DNA of 9,949 nt from Clostridiales bacterium (GCA_019409045.1 DXVG01000040.1:1-9949), one strand, 5' to 3'; counted from the first letter of the stretch, positions 1 to 7,934 are shown. Numbers and translations are program-made. Notes: generated by a model from the sequence alone, not told the origin.

Positions 1-1331
1 ACATACTCCATCACCGTGGTGTTCTCGCCGATCTCCCGGTCCTCCATGTAGGCGCCCTGTATGTAGCTCAGGTCCTCCTGCACGCTTGCGACGCCGCCCG
101 CCTCGGCCAGCACGGTCACTTCCTGCTTGCGGGTGACGAGGCTGGTTTCGCCAAAGGCGCTCTGCCGCTGCTCCACCACATAGACGAACCGCTCCTCGCC
201 GCTGCCGCGCACGGCGCCGGAGGGCAGAAGCGTGGTATTCTGCTCCGATCGGTACTGCACGCGCACCTCGTAGCTGCCCGAGAGCATGGCGACCGAGCCG
301 CCCATGTCGCGGATGTCCCTGCGCGAGAGCTCCATGTCGGCGTAGGTCGCGCCCGCAGTGGTCATGCCGGTGGAGTCTATGCTGCCCTCGATCGAGCCGC
401 CGCGCGGCGTGTCGAAGGCGATGTCCGTGCCGCGGGAGACGGCGAGCCCAGCCGAGCTGGTATCCACGCGCAGCACGGGGGCCTCGCTCGCGGGGCAGAA
501 GGAATAGGCGTCGCCGTTTGCGTCGAACGCCTCGCCCACCTTGACGTTGAGCTGCGTGACGTATCCGTCCTCCGGGGCGGTCACGGCCGCGAGCTTTTCG
601 CGCAGCACGCGCAGCTCCACCATGCTCTGCTCCTTCTCCGCCTTCTGCGTTTCAAACTTGCGCTTTTCGGTGATGTAGGCGCGCGCCTCGTCGGAGATAT
701 TGTATCGCTCGGCGTCCTGCATCTGCGCCTCGGCCGCGGCGAGCGCCTCGGCAGCGGTCTGATGCGCGTTCCACGCCTGGGCAAGCTCCTCGCTCGCGCC
801 CTCGGGCAGCGAATCGCCGGCCGCCGTCAGGCCCTCGACGGCCAGGCGCGCCTCCAGCGCCACGCGCGCCTCCAGCTCGTCCGACTGCGCCTGCGAAAGC
901 GCCGCGTAGGCGCTCGCCCACGCCTCGTCGGTCGGGCGCAGGCGCAGGCCGCTGTTTTTGCGCTCCAATTCGGCAAGGCCGCTCGCGGCCTCGTTGTAGC
1001 TCTCCACCAGCGCGTCCATGTTCTTGTCAAAGTCCGCGATCTCGGCGGAAAAGAGCACGTCGCCCGCCTCGACCTCGCTGCCGGGCTGCACGTTGACCGC
1101 CGTGACCGTCAGGGACAGGTTCTGCGCGCCCTCGAGCTTGACCGGCTTGGCCTTGGGGAACACCACCGTGCCCGTCAGCTTCACCTCCTGAGTGAACTTG
1201 CCCGTTCTGGGCGCGTAGAGCTTGACCTTGGCCGTGGTGATGGTGCGCACGGTGCCGGAAAAGAACATGCACAGCGCCACCACCACGGCAAAGACGATCA
1301 GGCCGCGAACTGCGAATCGTTTGAGCTTCAT
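1..1331 (-). CDS. HlyD/MacA-type membrane-fusion adaptor, C-terminus cut by window edge
   Basis: This is an adaptor subunit that would link an inner-membrane transporter, usually a MacB-like ABC exporter, to the outside of the cell. 443 codons are visible and there is no stop before position 1. Residues 1-9 are basic (MKLKRF) and 10-26 form one transmembrane helix, so the protein is anchored with its bulk outside. Residues 72-98 are the first lipoyl half (VNVQPGSEVEAGDVLF). Residues 100-247 are an Ala/Glu-rich helical hairpin. Residues 248-280 are the second lipoyl half (TAPEDGYVTQLNVKVGEAF). Beta-barrel and membrane-proximal domains follow (about 285-440), including the typical VYVVEQ strand near 383. 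The family is usually 400-550 residues, so little is missing. The ATG at 1331 lies 14 bases after the MalG-type gene, with a modest AGGA site at 1336-1339. Known partners are an ATPase and an FtsX/MacB permease, expected just beyond the left edge. Family assignment is firm; the transported substrate is unknown. Confidence 0.88.
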   Translation of the reverse strand, partial: MKLKRFAVRGLIVFAVVVALCMFFSGTVRTITTAKVKLYAPRTGKFTQEVKLTGTVVFPKAKPVKLEGAQNLSLTVTAVNVQPGSEVEAGDVLFSAEIADFDKNMDALVESYNEAASGLAELERKNSGLRLRPTDEAWASAYAALSQAQSDELEARVALEARLAVEGLTAAGDSLPEGASEELAQAWNAHQTAAEALAAAEAQMQDAERYNISDEARAYITEKRKFETQKAEKEQSMVELRVLREKLAAVTAPEDGYVTQLNVKVGEAFDANGDAYSFCPASEAPVLRVDTSSAGLAVSRGTDIAFDTPRGGSIEGSIDSTGMTTAGATYADMELSRRDIRDMGGSVAMLSGSYEVRVQYRSEQNTTLLPSGAVRGSGEERFVYVVEQRQSAFGETSLVTRKQEVTVLAEAGGVASVQEDLSYIQGAYMEDREIGENTTVMEY

Positions 1332-1345
1332 CTCGTCCTGTCCCC

Positions 1346-2203
1346 CTATTTGAGCTCCGTAAGCTGTATGCCGGAGAGTATGTCCTTCTGAAAGTAGAGG
1401 TAGATCAGCAGCGCGGGCAGTATGTACAGCGCCGCGCCCGCGAATTCCACGCCGGACGGCTTCTGGGTGAGCTGGTTGAACATCACCGACAGCGGCATGA
1501 GCTGCTGCTGCTCGGCCAGATAGGCAAGCGGCTGCTCCACCAGGTTCCAGCAGTCCGCAAACGACAGCGCCACCGCCGCGCCGAGGATCGGGCGGCAGAT
1601 CGGCAGGGTGATGTGCACAAAGCAGCGGAACGTGCCCGCGCCGTCGATCTCCGCGGCCTCGAGCGTCTCCCGGGGCAGCCCCACCATGAACTGCCGCACG
1701 AGGAATATGTAAAACGGCGCGAAGCACATCGGAAGGATCACCGCCCACGCGGTGTTCAAAAGCCCGATCGCGCGCAGCGTGAGCACGTTGGGCACCATCG
1801 TGACCTGAAACGGCAGGAGCATCAGCATGATCACCACAAAGAAGATCGCGTCCCGCCCCGGAAAGCGGAAGCGGCTCAGCGCGTAGGCCATTGCCGGGAT
1901 CACCAGCGCCTGCCCCAGCAGGATCGCGCCCGCGTACATGGCGGAGTTGAGCAGGAGGCGCAGCACCGACACGTCCTCGATGAGTATGTTGTAGTACTGG
2001 CTGAGCGAGAACACGCGCGGTGCGAGCTTTATGTCCATCCACGCGCTCGCGTCGTAGTTGCCGCGCGTTTCGAGAAACGCCTTGATCTCCGCGGGCGAGA
2101 AAAACGAGTAGAGCGCCGTGAGCGCCACCGGCAGCAGGATCACCAGCGCGACCAGCGTCAGAGCCGCGCGCGAGAGTATGTGTCTTTTGCGGAACGTTCG
2201 CAT
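1346..2203 (-). CDS. ABC importer permease, MalG type (carbohydrate uptake family)
   Basis: This 285-residue inner-membrane permease would form the translocation channel together with the MalF-type protein encoded just upstream. About six hydrophobic helices are visible, the first at residues 12-33 and the last at 253-271. The ATPase-coupling EAA loop is near-canonical at residues 180-201: TLEAAEIDGAG, then ITLP. The extracytoplasmic stretch at about 35-80 (SPAEIKAFLETRGNY) is typical of MalG-like proteins. Length matches the family (270-300). The start ATG at 2203 is set by an AGGAGG at 2210-2215 that overlaps the TAG stop of the preceding gene, so the two permeases are probably translationally coupled. 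The adaptor gene follows 14 bases later. No ATPase is adjacent, as is common for Gram-positive carbohydrate importers that share an MsmX-like ATPase. The substrate cannot be predicted. Confidence 0.93.
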   Translation of the reverse strand: MRTFRKRHILSRAALTLVALVILLPVALTALYSFFSPAEIKAFLETRGNYDASAWMDIKLAPRVFSLSQYYNILIEDVSVLRLLLNSAMYAGAILLGQALVIPAMAYALSRFRFPGRDAIFFVVIMLMLLPFQVTMVPNVLTLRAIGLLNTAWAVILPMCFAPFYIFLVRQFMVGLPRETLEAAEIDGAGTFRCFVHITLPICRPILGAAVALSFADCWNLVEQPLAYLAEQQQLMPLSVMFNQLTQKPSGVEFAGAALYILPALLIYLYFQKDILSGIQLTELK

Positions 2204-2213
2204 CGCGCGCCTC

Positions 2214-3068
2214 CTAGCTGAGATTCTTTTGCAGCCGCCGCTGGAGCAGGAACAGCACGCCGAAGATGGCGAACACGATGATGGCGAAGCTGTAGGCGGC
2301 GGTGGTCACATTCTGATAGTTGAGCTTTGAGAACATGTTGTTCATGTAGTTTTGCAGCGTGTACACGGCCTCGTCGGGGTACGCGCCGCCGATGAAGTAG
2401 ACCTCCTTGAATATCTTGAAGGCGTTTATCCACGAGAGCACGAACACGAGAAACGCGCTGGGCACCACCTGCGGAAGCGTGATGGAAAACGCCTGGCGGA
2501 AAAAGCCCGCGCCCTCCAGCCGCGCGTACTCGTACAGCGGCTCCGGTATGGCCTGCAGCGCCGCGAGGAATATGATCACCGCAAAGCCCAGGTTCTTCCA
2601 CACGAACATGAGTATGATCGGCACGCGCAGCGCGGGGCCCTCCAGCCACATCACGCGCTCCAGCCCCAGCGCCACCACAAGGCGGTTGACCACGCCGCCG
2701 TAGTCGAACAGCACGAGCCATATCAGCAGCATCGCCGAGGACGGCATGAGATAGGGCATCAGTATGCTGTTTCGGAAGAACGCGCCGCCGGGCTTGAGCC
2801 GGTTGAGCAGCACCGCCACCACGAACGAGAGCACCCACACAAGCGGCGCGCAGATCAGCGAAAACATCAGCGTGTTTTTCAGCCCCAGCAGGAACATCTC
2901 GTTCTGCCAGATGTTTATGTAGTTGTCAAACCATACGAACGCGTTTTTGTAGCTGCCGTCGGTGAGGCTGTAGTAGATGCCGCCGATGAACGGCACGATG
3001 TAAAACAGCGTCAGCCCCGCAAGGCCCGGAAGCAGGTACAAAAGCGCGGATCGCCTGCGATTGAACAC
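2214..3068 (-). CDS. ABC importer permease, MalF/UgpA type (carbohydrate uptake family)
   Basis: This 284-residue permease is the first of the two channel subunits of the importer. It starts with a basic segment (MFNRRRS) and a helix at 8-31. Further helices lie at about 66-88, 103-121, 148-170, 200-218 and 257-275. The EAA loop is at residues 180-199 (EYARLEGAG, then ITLP). It carries Leu-Glu where the consensus has Ile-Asp, a conservative change. Length is normal for the short MalF-like/UgpA class without the large periplasmic insertion of enteric MalF. The start is a GTG at 3068, chosen because a perfect AGGAGG (3076-3081) lies seven bases upstream and the protein begins correctly there. 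It follows the second binding-protein gene by 36 bases. Isoleucine codons are odd for such GC-rich DNA: 8 of 20 are ATA. Confidence 0.93.
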   Translation of the reverse strand: MFNRRRSALLYLLPGLAGLTLFYIVPFIGGIYYSLTDGSYKNAFVWFDNYINIWQNEMFLLGLKNTLMFSLICAPLVWVLSFVVAVLLNRLKPGGAFFRNSILMPYLMPSSAMLLIWLVLFDYGGVVNRLVVALGLERVMWLEGPALRVPIILMFVWKNLGFAVIIFLAALQAIPEPLYEYARLEGAGFFRQAFSITLPQVVPSAFLVFVLSWINAFKIFKEVYFIGGAYPDEAVYTLQNYMNNMFSKLNYQNVTTAAYSFAIIVFAIFGVLFLLQRRLQKNLS

Positions 3069-3075
3069 GTCCCTT

Positions 3076-3081
3076 CCTCCT
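3076..3081 (-). promoter_or_regulatory. Strong ribosome binding site deciding a GTG start
   Basis: AGGAGG on the minus strand lies seven bases before the GTG at 3068. It supports GTG as the start of the MalF-type permease. A perfect site in front of a weaker start codon could balance permease output against the binding-protein gene upstream. Confidence 0.75.
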
Positions 3082-3104
3082 CCGCGCAGTTCTCCGGCGC
3101 GGGG

Positions 3105-5423
3105 CTACATGCCCTCGCGCACCATCATTTGCAGCTTGCCGTCGATGGCGTGAATCATCTCCTGCGCGGTGATGAGGCCCTCGATGTACTGGCTCTGCTG
3201 GGTAAAGAACACCTCCGCGCTCTCGCCCGAGATGCCTGCGTTGCGCACGGCGACGACGCAGGGCGCAAACCGGCGGTAGCGCGCGATGCTCTCCTGCGTG
3301 GCCTCCCACGCGCCGACGCGCAGAAACTCCTCGCGCTCCTCGCGCGCCTGCGCGAGCATCTCCTCATAGGCGGCCTTCTCGTCCGCGCCCGCGCTCTCAA
3401 GCTGCCCCTCGAGCGTGGAGATCTGGCGGTCGTAGTCGGCGAGGCTCGCCTCATAGGACGCGGAGCGGACCGGCTCATCGCACTGCGGCGACAGGTGTAT
3501 GCGCATGAGCGGCTCCATGTTGTCCGCGACGCTTTCCAGGAAGGCGACGGCGTCCTCCGGGTTGTCGGAGTAGGGGTTCAGAAACGCCAGCGTCAGCTCC
3601 GCCTGCATCAGCGGCTCCACGTCCTTGTCGAGGCGCAGCATCAGCGGCTCTGTGCGCGTCCCGCCCTCGCTCCTGCTCGCGGAGGCGTCGCAGTAGTTGT
3701 AAAACAGCGCCTTCGTCTCGCCCTGCGCGGCCTGTTGCAGCTCGTCCTGCTCGTCCGAGTCCGCCAGCCCCAGCGCGTCCCAGTCCACGCCCTCGAACGC
3801 CGCGAGCAGCGCGCGGAACATGGGCGTGTCGAATGCAAACTCGCTGCCCGGCTGGGAGATATGGGCGACATATTCCGACATCATGCTCGAAAACAGGTCG
3901 TAGCGCAGGCCGTCTTTGTCCATGCCCGCGTCGAACAGGCTCATGCCCGGCTGCTGCGCGGCCCTGGCGGCGAGCGGCTCGAGCGCCGCGAAGAACTCCG
4001 CCCAGGTCTTGGGCAGCTCGTCCGCGGTCATGCCCAGCGCCTCGAGCGCCTCGGGCGAATAGCCGCAGCCCCCGCTCAGGTACATCCACACGGGAACGGC
4101 CACCGGCGCGCCCTCGCGCATGCAGACGGCCTGCGCGAACGGATAGAAGCTCTCCATCAGCGCGCAGAGCTTGTCGCTCCGGCCAAGCTCGGCCATGTAG
4201 CCGCGGCTGAACACCGCGTCGTACTGCGGGCTGGAGGTGCTCACGCAGTAGACGTCCACCGAATCGGAGCGGTTCATCATCGCCTGCACGATTTCCTCGG
4301 TGGAATCGACCAGGCGCACCTCCACCTCGCCGTGCGTCTGCGAAAACGCGCGAATGGCGCTATCGAGCGTGGCGCTGTGCCCGTTGTGGATCGTCAGCCG
4401 CCTCTGTGCGCGCAGCGCGGGGTCGGTGTTCCGGCGCACGAGGCACTCGCCGTCCGCCAGTATGTACATGCCCTGCGCCGTCACGACGGGCACGACCTCG
4501 CAGGAATTGGCGGATATGGCGCAGACGGCCTGCGCGCCCTCCACATCCAGGCCGGGCGCGGCGCGAAGCTCGCCCTGGCTGCAATAGTAGAGCGTGTCGG
4601 CGTCCTCGCGGTAGGCGATGCCGAAGGCCTCGGCGTCCGCGGCGGGAAGCGCGCACAGCTTTTCTGCGCGGCCCGCGTCCATGTCCACGCTGTAGAGCGC
4701 CGCCTCCATCTGCTCTCCAGCCCATGCCGTACACAGCATCAGCCACTTGCCGTCCCGGTAGGGGCACAGGCCGTTCACGCTCTGCTGCGGGTCGAGCAGC
4801 TCGGCGACGGGGAGCGCCTCGGTCTTGCCGCTTTGCAGATCCGTGCGGGCGAGGAGCGCGTTTTGCGCCTCGTCAAGGCCGAGGAAGCAGAGCGCGCCGT
4901 CCTGCGCGAAGGGGAAGCGGATGGCGTTTATGTACTCAAAGTCGCCGTCGCCCGCGATGAGCTCCCGCCAGTCGAGCTGCGCGATGCGCTCGCCGGGAGA
5001 GGCGCCGTCCGCCTCGCTCAGCGCGAGCTCGCACAGGTACGCGCCTTCCAGCGTGACGAGCGTGTCCGCGTCCTCCCCGCTCCCCTCGGTGCGCTGCCGC
5101 GAGCTTGTGACGGCGACGCACATGCGGCCGTCCACCGGGCAGAGCGCGTGGTACTCGTACTGGAACGCGTCCCCGTCCTCCTCGGGCGCGGGATAGCTGT
5201 TCAGGGGGTAGCGAACGGGCTGCGCGCCGTCCGATGCGAGCAGGTACACCGCGTCGTATCCGAGCACATACAGCGAGCCCTCCAGCTCCGAAACGCAGCG
5301 CACGCCGCCGTCGAAGCCGTCCTCGCCGCTGCGCAAAAGCTCGGCGTCCCCCGGCGCGGCGAGCGCGCCTGCGGAAAACACGGCAAGCATCCATGCGAGC
5401 AAGAGCGCAAATACCTTCTTCAT
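3105..5423 (-). CDS. Secreted beta-propeller-like/solute-binding fusion protein, second paralog
   Basis: This 772-residue secreted protein pairs with the downstream permeases. Residues 1-22 are a signal peptide with signal peptidase I site ALA/AP; no cysteine is near, so it is not a lipoprotein. Residues 24-330 show repeated short beta-strand blocks suggesting a propeller (SLYVLGYDAVYLLASDG at 50, ALYSVDMDAG at 242, YREDADTLYYCSQGE at 271, GMYILADGECLVRRN at 318). Residues 341-772 resemble a family 1 extracellular solute-binding protein: RRLTIHNG at 341, VDVYCV at 389, GGCGYSPEALEALGM at 451, TWAEFF at 473, and the usual ending YIEGLITAQEMIHAIDGKLQ. A charged helical insert lies at about 655-700. 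By eye about half of aligned residues match the paralog upstream, over the full length. The ATG at 5423 follows GGGAGGT by seven bases; an in-frame ATG at 5480 adds a non-signal leader and was rejected. The ligand is unknown; carbohydrate or a glycan fragment is plausible from the permease class only. Confidence 0.85.
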   Translation of the reverse strand: MKKVFALLLAWMLAVFSAGALAAPGDAELLRSGEDGFDGGVRCVSELEGSLYVLGYDAVYLLASDGAQPVRYPLNSYPAPEEDGDAFQYEYHALCPVDGRMCVAVTSSRQRTEGSGEDADTLVTLEGAYLCELALSEADGASPGERIAQLDWRELIAGDGDFEYINAIRFPFAQDGALCFLGLDEAQNALLARTDLQSGKTEALPVAELLDPQQSVNGLCPYRDGKWLMLCTAWAGEQMEAALYSVDMDAGRAEKLCALPAADAEAFGIAYREDADTLYYCSQGELRAAPGLDVEGAQAVCAISANSCEVVPVVTAQGMYILADGECLVRRNTDPALRAQRRLTIHNGHSATLDSAIRAFSQTHGEVEVRLVDSTEEIVQAMMNRSDSVDVYCVSTSSPQYDAVFSRGYMAELGRSDKLCALMESFYPFAQAVCMREGAPVAVPVWMYLSGGCGYSPEALEALGMTADELPKTWAEFFAALEPLAARAAQQPGMSLFDAGMDKDGLRYDLFSSMMSEYVAHISQPGSEFAFDTPMFRALLAAFEGVDWDALGLADSDEQDELQQAAQGETKALFYNYCDASASRSEGGTRTEPLMLRLDKDVEPLMQAELTLAFLNPYSDNPEDAVAFLESVADNMEPLMRIHLSPQCDEPVRSASYEASLADYDRQISTLEGQLESAGADEKAAYEEMLAQAREEREEFLRVGAWEATQESIARYRRFAPCVVAVRNAGISGESAEVFFTQQSQYIEGLITAQEMIHAIDGKLQMMVREGM

Positions 5424-5479
5424 CTTCACTACCTCCCTTTTTCGTCCTTCGGCGTTTTTTTGCGGTTCTCCCGCGGTCA

Positions 5480-5514
5480 AAGGCGCGCCCGCCCCGAAAC
5501 GGGACAGGCGCCTT
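5480..5514 (-). other. Intergenic hairpin between the two binding-protein paralogs
   Basis: In the 118-base gap between the two paralogs, the transcript can fold AAGGCGC (5508-5514) against GCGCCTT (5480-5486), with an inner CCCG/CGGG stem closing a three-base loop (5493-5503). Only three T residues follow, so it is a poor intrinsic terminator. It could be a partial attenuator that lowers expression of downstream genes, or a stem that protects the upstream message. The base pairing is seen; the function is inference. Confidence 0.4.
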
Positions 5515-5541
5515 GCTTCTCCCTTCGGTTTTCAGGCGATC

Positions 5542-7875
5542 TCACATGCCTTCGAGCATGATCATCTGCAGCTTTCCGTCGATGCCCTCGATCAGCTCGT
5601 CGGCGGAGATCATGCCATCCAGATACTGCTGTTGGAGCGTATAAAACTCCGTGGCGCTCTCGCCCGTCAGGCCCGTGTATCGGGAGACGACGATGTGCTG
5701 CGCGTATTCGCGGTAGATGGCGATGCTCTCCTCGCTGGCCTCCCACGCGCCTGTGCGCAGATACTGCTCGCGGCCCTCCCGGCTCTGCTCGAGCAGCTCC
5801 TCGTAGGCGGCCCTGTCCGCCCCGTCGGCCTCCTCCAGCTGCTTTTCCAGCGTGGCGATCTGCTCGTCGATGGCGGCCAGGTTGCTCTCGTAGTAGCGCG
5901 AGCGCACGGGCTCGTTGTTCTCGGGCGAGATGTGTATGGCGAGCAGGGGCTCCATCGCGTCCACGGCGGCCTCCAGAAACGCGATCGCATCCTCGCGGTT
6001 CTCGGAGTAGGGGTTGACAAACGCCACCTGGACGTTCTGCCGCAGTATCGGCGGATCGTCCTCGCTCAGCCTCAGAAGCAGCGGTCGCTCCTGCCTGCTG
6101 GCTGCATAGCCGTAAGCGGATACGGAGGCGTAGTTGTAAAACAGCGCCTTTGCGCCCTCCCCGCCGCCGATCACGGCGACGGAGGCGACCACGTCCTCCT
6201 GCATCTGCTCGGGGTCCGCAAGCCCCAGCGCCTCCCAGTCTACCGCCTCAAAGGCCGCGATGATCTCGCGGAACACGGGCGTGTCGAACGCAAATTCCCG
6301 CCCGGGCTGGGAGATATAATCGAGGTATTCCGCGAGCATGATGTAAAACAGGCTCGTGCGCACGCTCTCCCGGTCCATGTAGGACTCGAACAGTGTCACG
6401 CCACTGTGACCCTCGACCTTCCCGGCGAACGAGGGCAGGCTCTCAAAGAACTCGGTCCACGTCCCGGGAAGCTCGTCCTCGGTCATGCCCAGCGCCTCAA
6501 GCGCCTCGGGCGAGTAGCCGCAGCTCCCGTTTGCGTAGGCATAGACGGGGATGGCCACGGGCACGCCCTCGCGCACGCACACATCGCGCACGGCGGGGTA
6601 ACAGCTCTCAAGCAGCGCGGCGATCTTCTCGCTTGCGTCCAGCTCAGCCATGTAGCCGCGGTTGAACACCGCGTCGTAGCCCGGGGAGGCCACGTCCAGG
6701 CAGTACACGTCCACCGTGGAGGAGCGGTTCATCATCGCCTGCACGACGTCCTCCACCTGATCGACCATGCGCACCTCCACGTCCCCGCGCATGTTGGTAA
6801 AATCGTAGTAGGCATCCTGGATCGTCTCTGTATACTGGTTCTGCACGGTCAGGCGCTTCTGGGCGCGCTGCGTGGGATCGGTGTTGCGGCGCACGACGGT
6901 CTGATAGTCCGCGATGACGTACAGGCCGTCGTCTGTGAGCAGGGGCGCGATCTCCGCGCTGGTGACGGGAACCGCGGCCACGGACTGTACGCTCTGCGCG
7001 TCCATGCCGGTCGCCACGCAGACTTCGCCCTGACAGCAGTAGTACAGCGCGTCCGCGTCCTCGCGGTAGACCATGCCGAAGGGCAGCGCGTAGCCGACGG
7101 TGGGAAACGTGAAAATCTCCTCGGCCTCGCGCTGGTCGATGTCCACGGCGTACAGCTTCGTCTCGGCGGAGTCCTCATTCCAGCGGGAGGCCGTGGCCAG
7201 TATACTGCCGTCTCTGTAGCCGCAGATCGTGCCCAGGCCCTCCTCGGCTGTGAGCAGCTCGGTCGCGTATGCGATGTCGGTCGAGCCGTCCACGAGGCTT
7301 GTGCGGGCGACGAAGGAATTGCCGCTTTCGTCATAGCTTGTGAAAAAGAGGGCGTCGCCCTGCACAAAGGCGTTGGCGATCGAGTTTATGTACTCGTAAT
7401 CGTCGCCGATGACGAAGTCGAACCAGTCAAGCTCCGCAAGCTCCTCGCCGAGCGTGGCGCTCTCGCCCTCGAGCGCGAGCTCGTACAGCCACACGCCCTC
7501 CACGGTGGCAAATGTCTCCATGTCCTCGCCGCTTCCGTAGAGCTCGTTGGTGGTCTCGGAGACCACGACGCACAGCTTGCCCTCCCAGGCCAGCAGCGCA
7601 TGATAATCGCGGGATGTGTAAGTGTCCTCGTCCTCCTGCTCGGAGTTGACGTTCAGGTCGTATCGCACGGGCTTTGTGCCGTCGGCTGCGCAGGCGTATA
7701 CGCCGTTGTAGGTCAGCATGTAGATCTGTCCATCCAGCAGCGTCATGCCGCGCATGCTGCTTTCAAAGCCGTTCTCGCCCGAGCGGAGCAAAAACGCGTC
7801 CCCCGGCGCGGCCAGCGCGCTTGCGGGCAGCAGGGCCATGGCGCACGCGATGACGATCGACAAAAGTTTTTTCAT
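5542..7875 (-). CDS. Secreted beta-propeller-like/solute-binding fusion protein, first paralog
   Basis: This 777-residue secreted protein has the same architecture as the next gene. The signal peptide is residues 1-22 (MKKLLSIVIACAMALLPASALA), cleaved before APGD. The mature start APGDAFLLRSGENGF is nearly identical in both paralogs. Residues 24-330 contain about six strand-rich repeats (IYMLTYNGVYACAADG at 51, VWLYELALEG at 128, LYAVDIDQREAEEIF at 241, YREDADALYYCCQGEV at 270, GLYVIADYQTVVRRN at 317). Residues 341-777 form a family 1-like solute-binding domain: VQAMMNRSSTVDVYCL at 378, CGYSPEALEALGM at 452, GTWTEFF at 471, and C-terminal YLDGMISADELIEGIDGKLQ. A Glu/Lys/Ala helical insert spans 660-707. 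The ATG at 7875 follows GAGGT (7884-7888) by eight bases. An in-frame ATG at 7890 would overlap that site and put MRYCP before the signal peptide. A tandem duplication made the pair. Fusion of a propeller to a binding protein suggests glycan or protein contact beyond simple uptake (inference). Confidence 0.86.
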   Translation of the reverse strand: MKKLLSIVIACAMALLPASALAAPGDAFLLRSGENGFESSMRGMTLLDGQIYMLTYNGVYACAADGTKPVRYDLNVNSEQEDEDTYTSRDYHALLAWEGKLCVVVSETTNELYGSGEDMETFATVEGVWLYELALEGESATLGEELAELDWFDFVIGDDYEYINSIANAFVQGDALFFTSYDESGNSFVARTSLVDGSTDIAYATELLTAEEGLGTICGYRDGSILATASRWNEDSAETKLYAVDIDQREAEEIFTFPTVGYALPFGMVYREDADALYYCCQGEVCVATGMDAQSVQSVAAVPVTSAEIAPLLTDDGLYVIADYQTVVRRNTDPTQRAQKRLTVQNQYTETIQDAYYDFTNMRGDVEVRMVDQVEDVVQAMMNRSSTVDVYCLDVASPGYDAVFNRGYMAELDASEKIAALLESCYPAVRDVCVREGVPVAIPVYAYANGSCGYSPEALEALGMTEDELPGTWTEFFESLPSFAGKVEGHSGVTLFESYMDRESVRTSLFYIMLAEYLDYISQPGREFAFDTPVFREIIAAFEAVDWEALGLADPEQMQEDVVASVAVIGGGEGAKALFYNYASVSAYGYAASRQERPLLLRLSEDDPPILRQNVQVAFVNPYSENREDAIAFLEAAVDAMEPLLAIHISPENNEPVRSRYYESNLAAIDEQIATLEKQLEEADGADRAAYEELLEQSREGREQYLRTGAWEASEESIAIYREYAQHIVVSRYTGLTGESATEFYTLQQQYLDGMISADELIEGIDGKLQMIMLEGM

Positions 7876-7911
7876 GGGACAATACCTCATAAGACAATAG
7901 ATCTGTTTTCA

Positions 7912-7933
7912 GGCTCGCCCGGCGGGCCGAGCC
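7912..7933 (-). other. Hairpin just after the adaptor stop codon
   Basis: One base after the TAG of the adaptor gene the transcript can fold GGCTC/GAGCC and GCCC/GGGC, with one bulged G and a three-base loop. No T-run follows, so full termination is unlikely. The position, 59 bases ahead of the first binding-protein gene, suits an mRNA processing or stabilising stem that could raise binding-protein levels above those of the upstream genes. The role is inferred. Confidence 0.4.
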
Positions 7934-7934
7934 T

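Noticed and set aside
5480..5514. True intrinsic terminator ending an operon
   Set aside because: Only three T residues follow the stem, and the next gene is a paralog on the same strand with its own ribosome binding site.
2352..5561. A very long plus-strand open frame of 1069 codons
   Set aside because: It runs antisense across three well-supported genes and its product is a His/Arg/Leu/Val-rich string without domains. Such frames arise opposite GC-rich coding DNA with strong third-position bias.
7843..7875. Lipobox-like VIAC at residues 8-11 of the first binding protein, and LTAC in the adaptor at 9146
   Set aside because: The cysteines lie too early, with only seven or so residues before them and the hydrophobic core continuing after. 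A good signal peptidase I site follows in both.
7876..7934. Promoter-like TATTGT and TTGACC-like words in the intergenic gaps
   Set aside because: No pair with correct spacing and a credible -10 element was found, and the TATTGT copies sit too close to the ribosome binding site.
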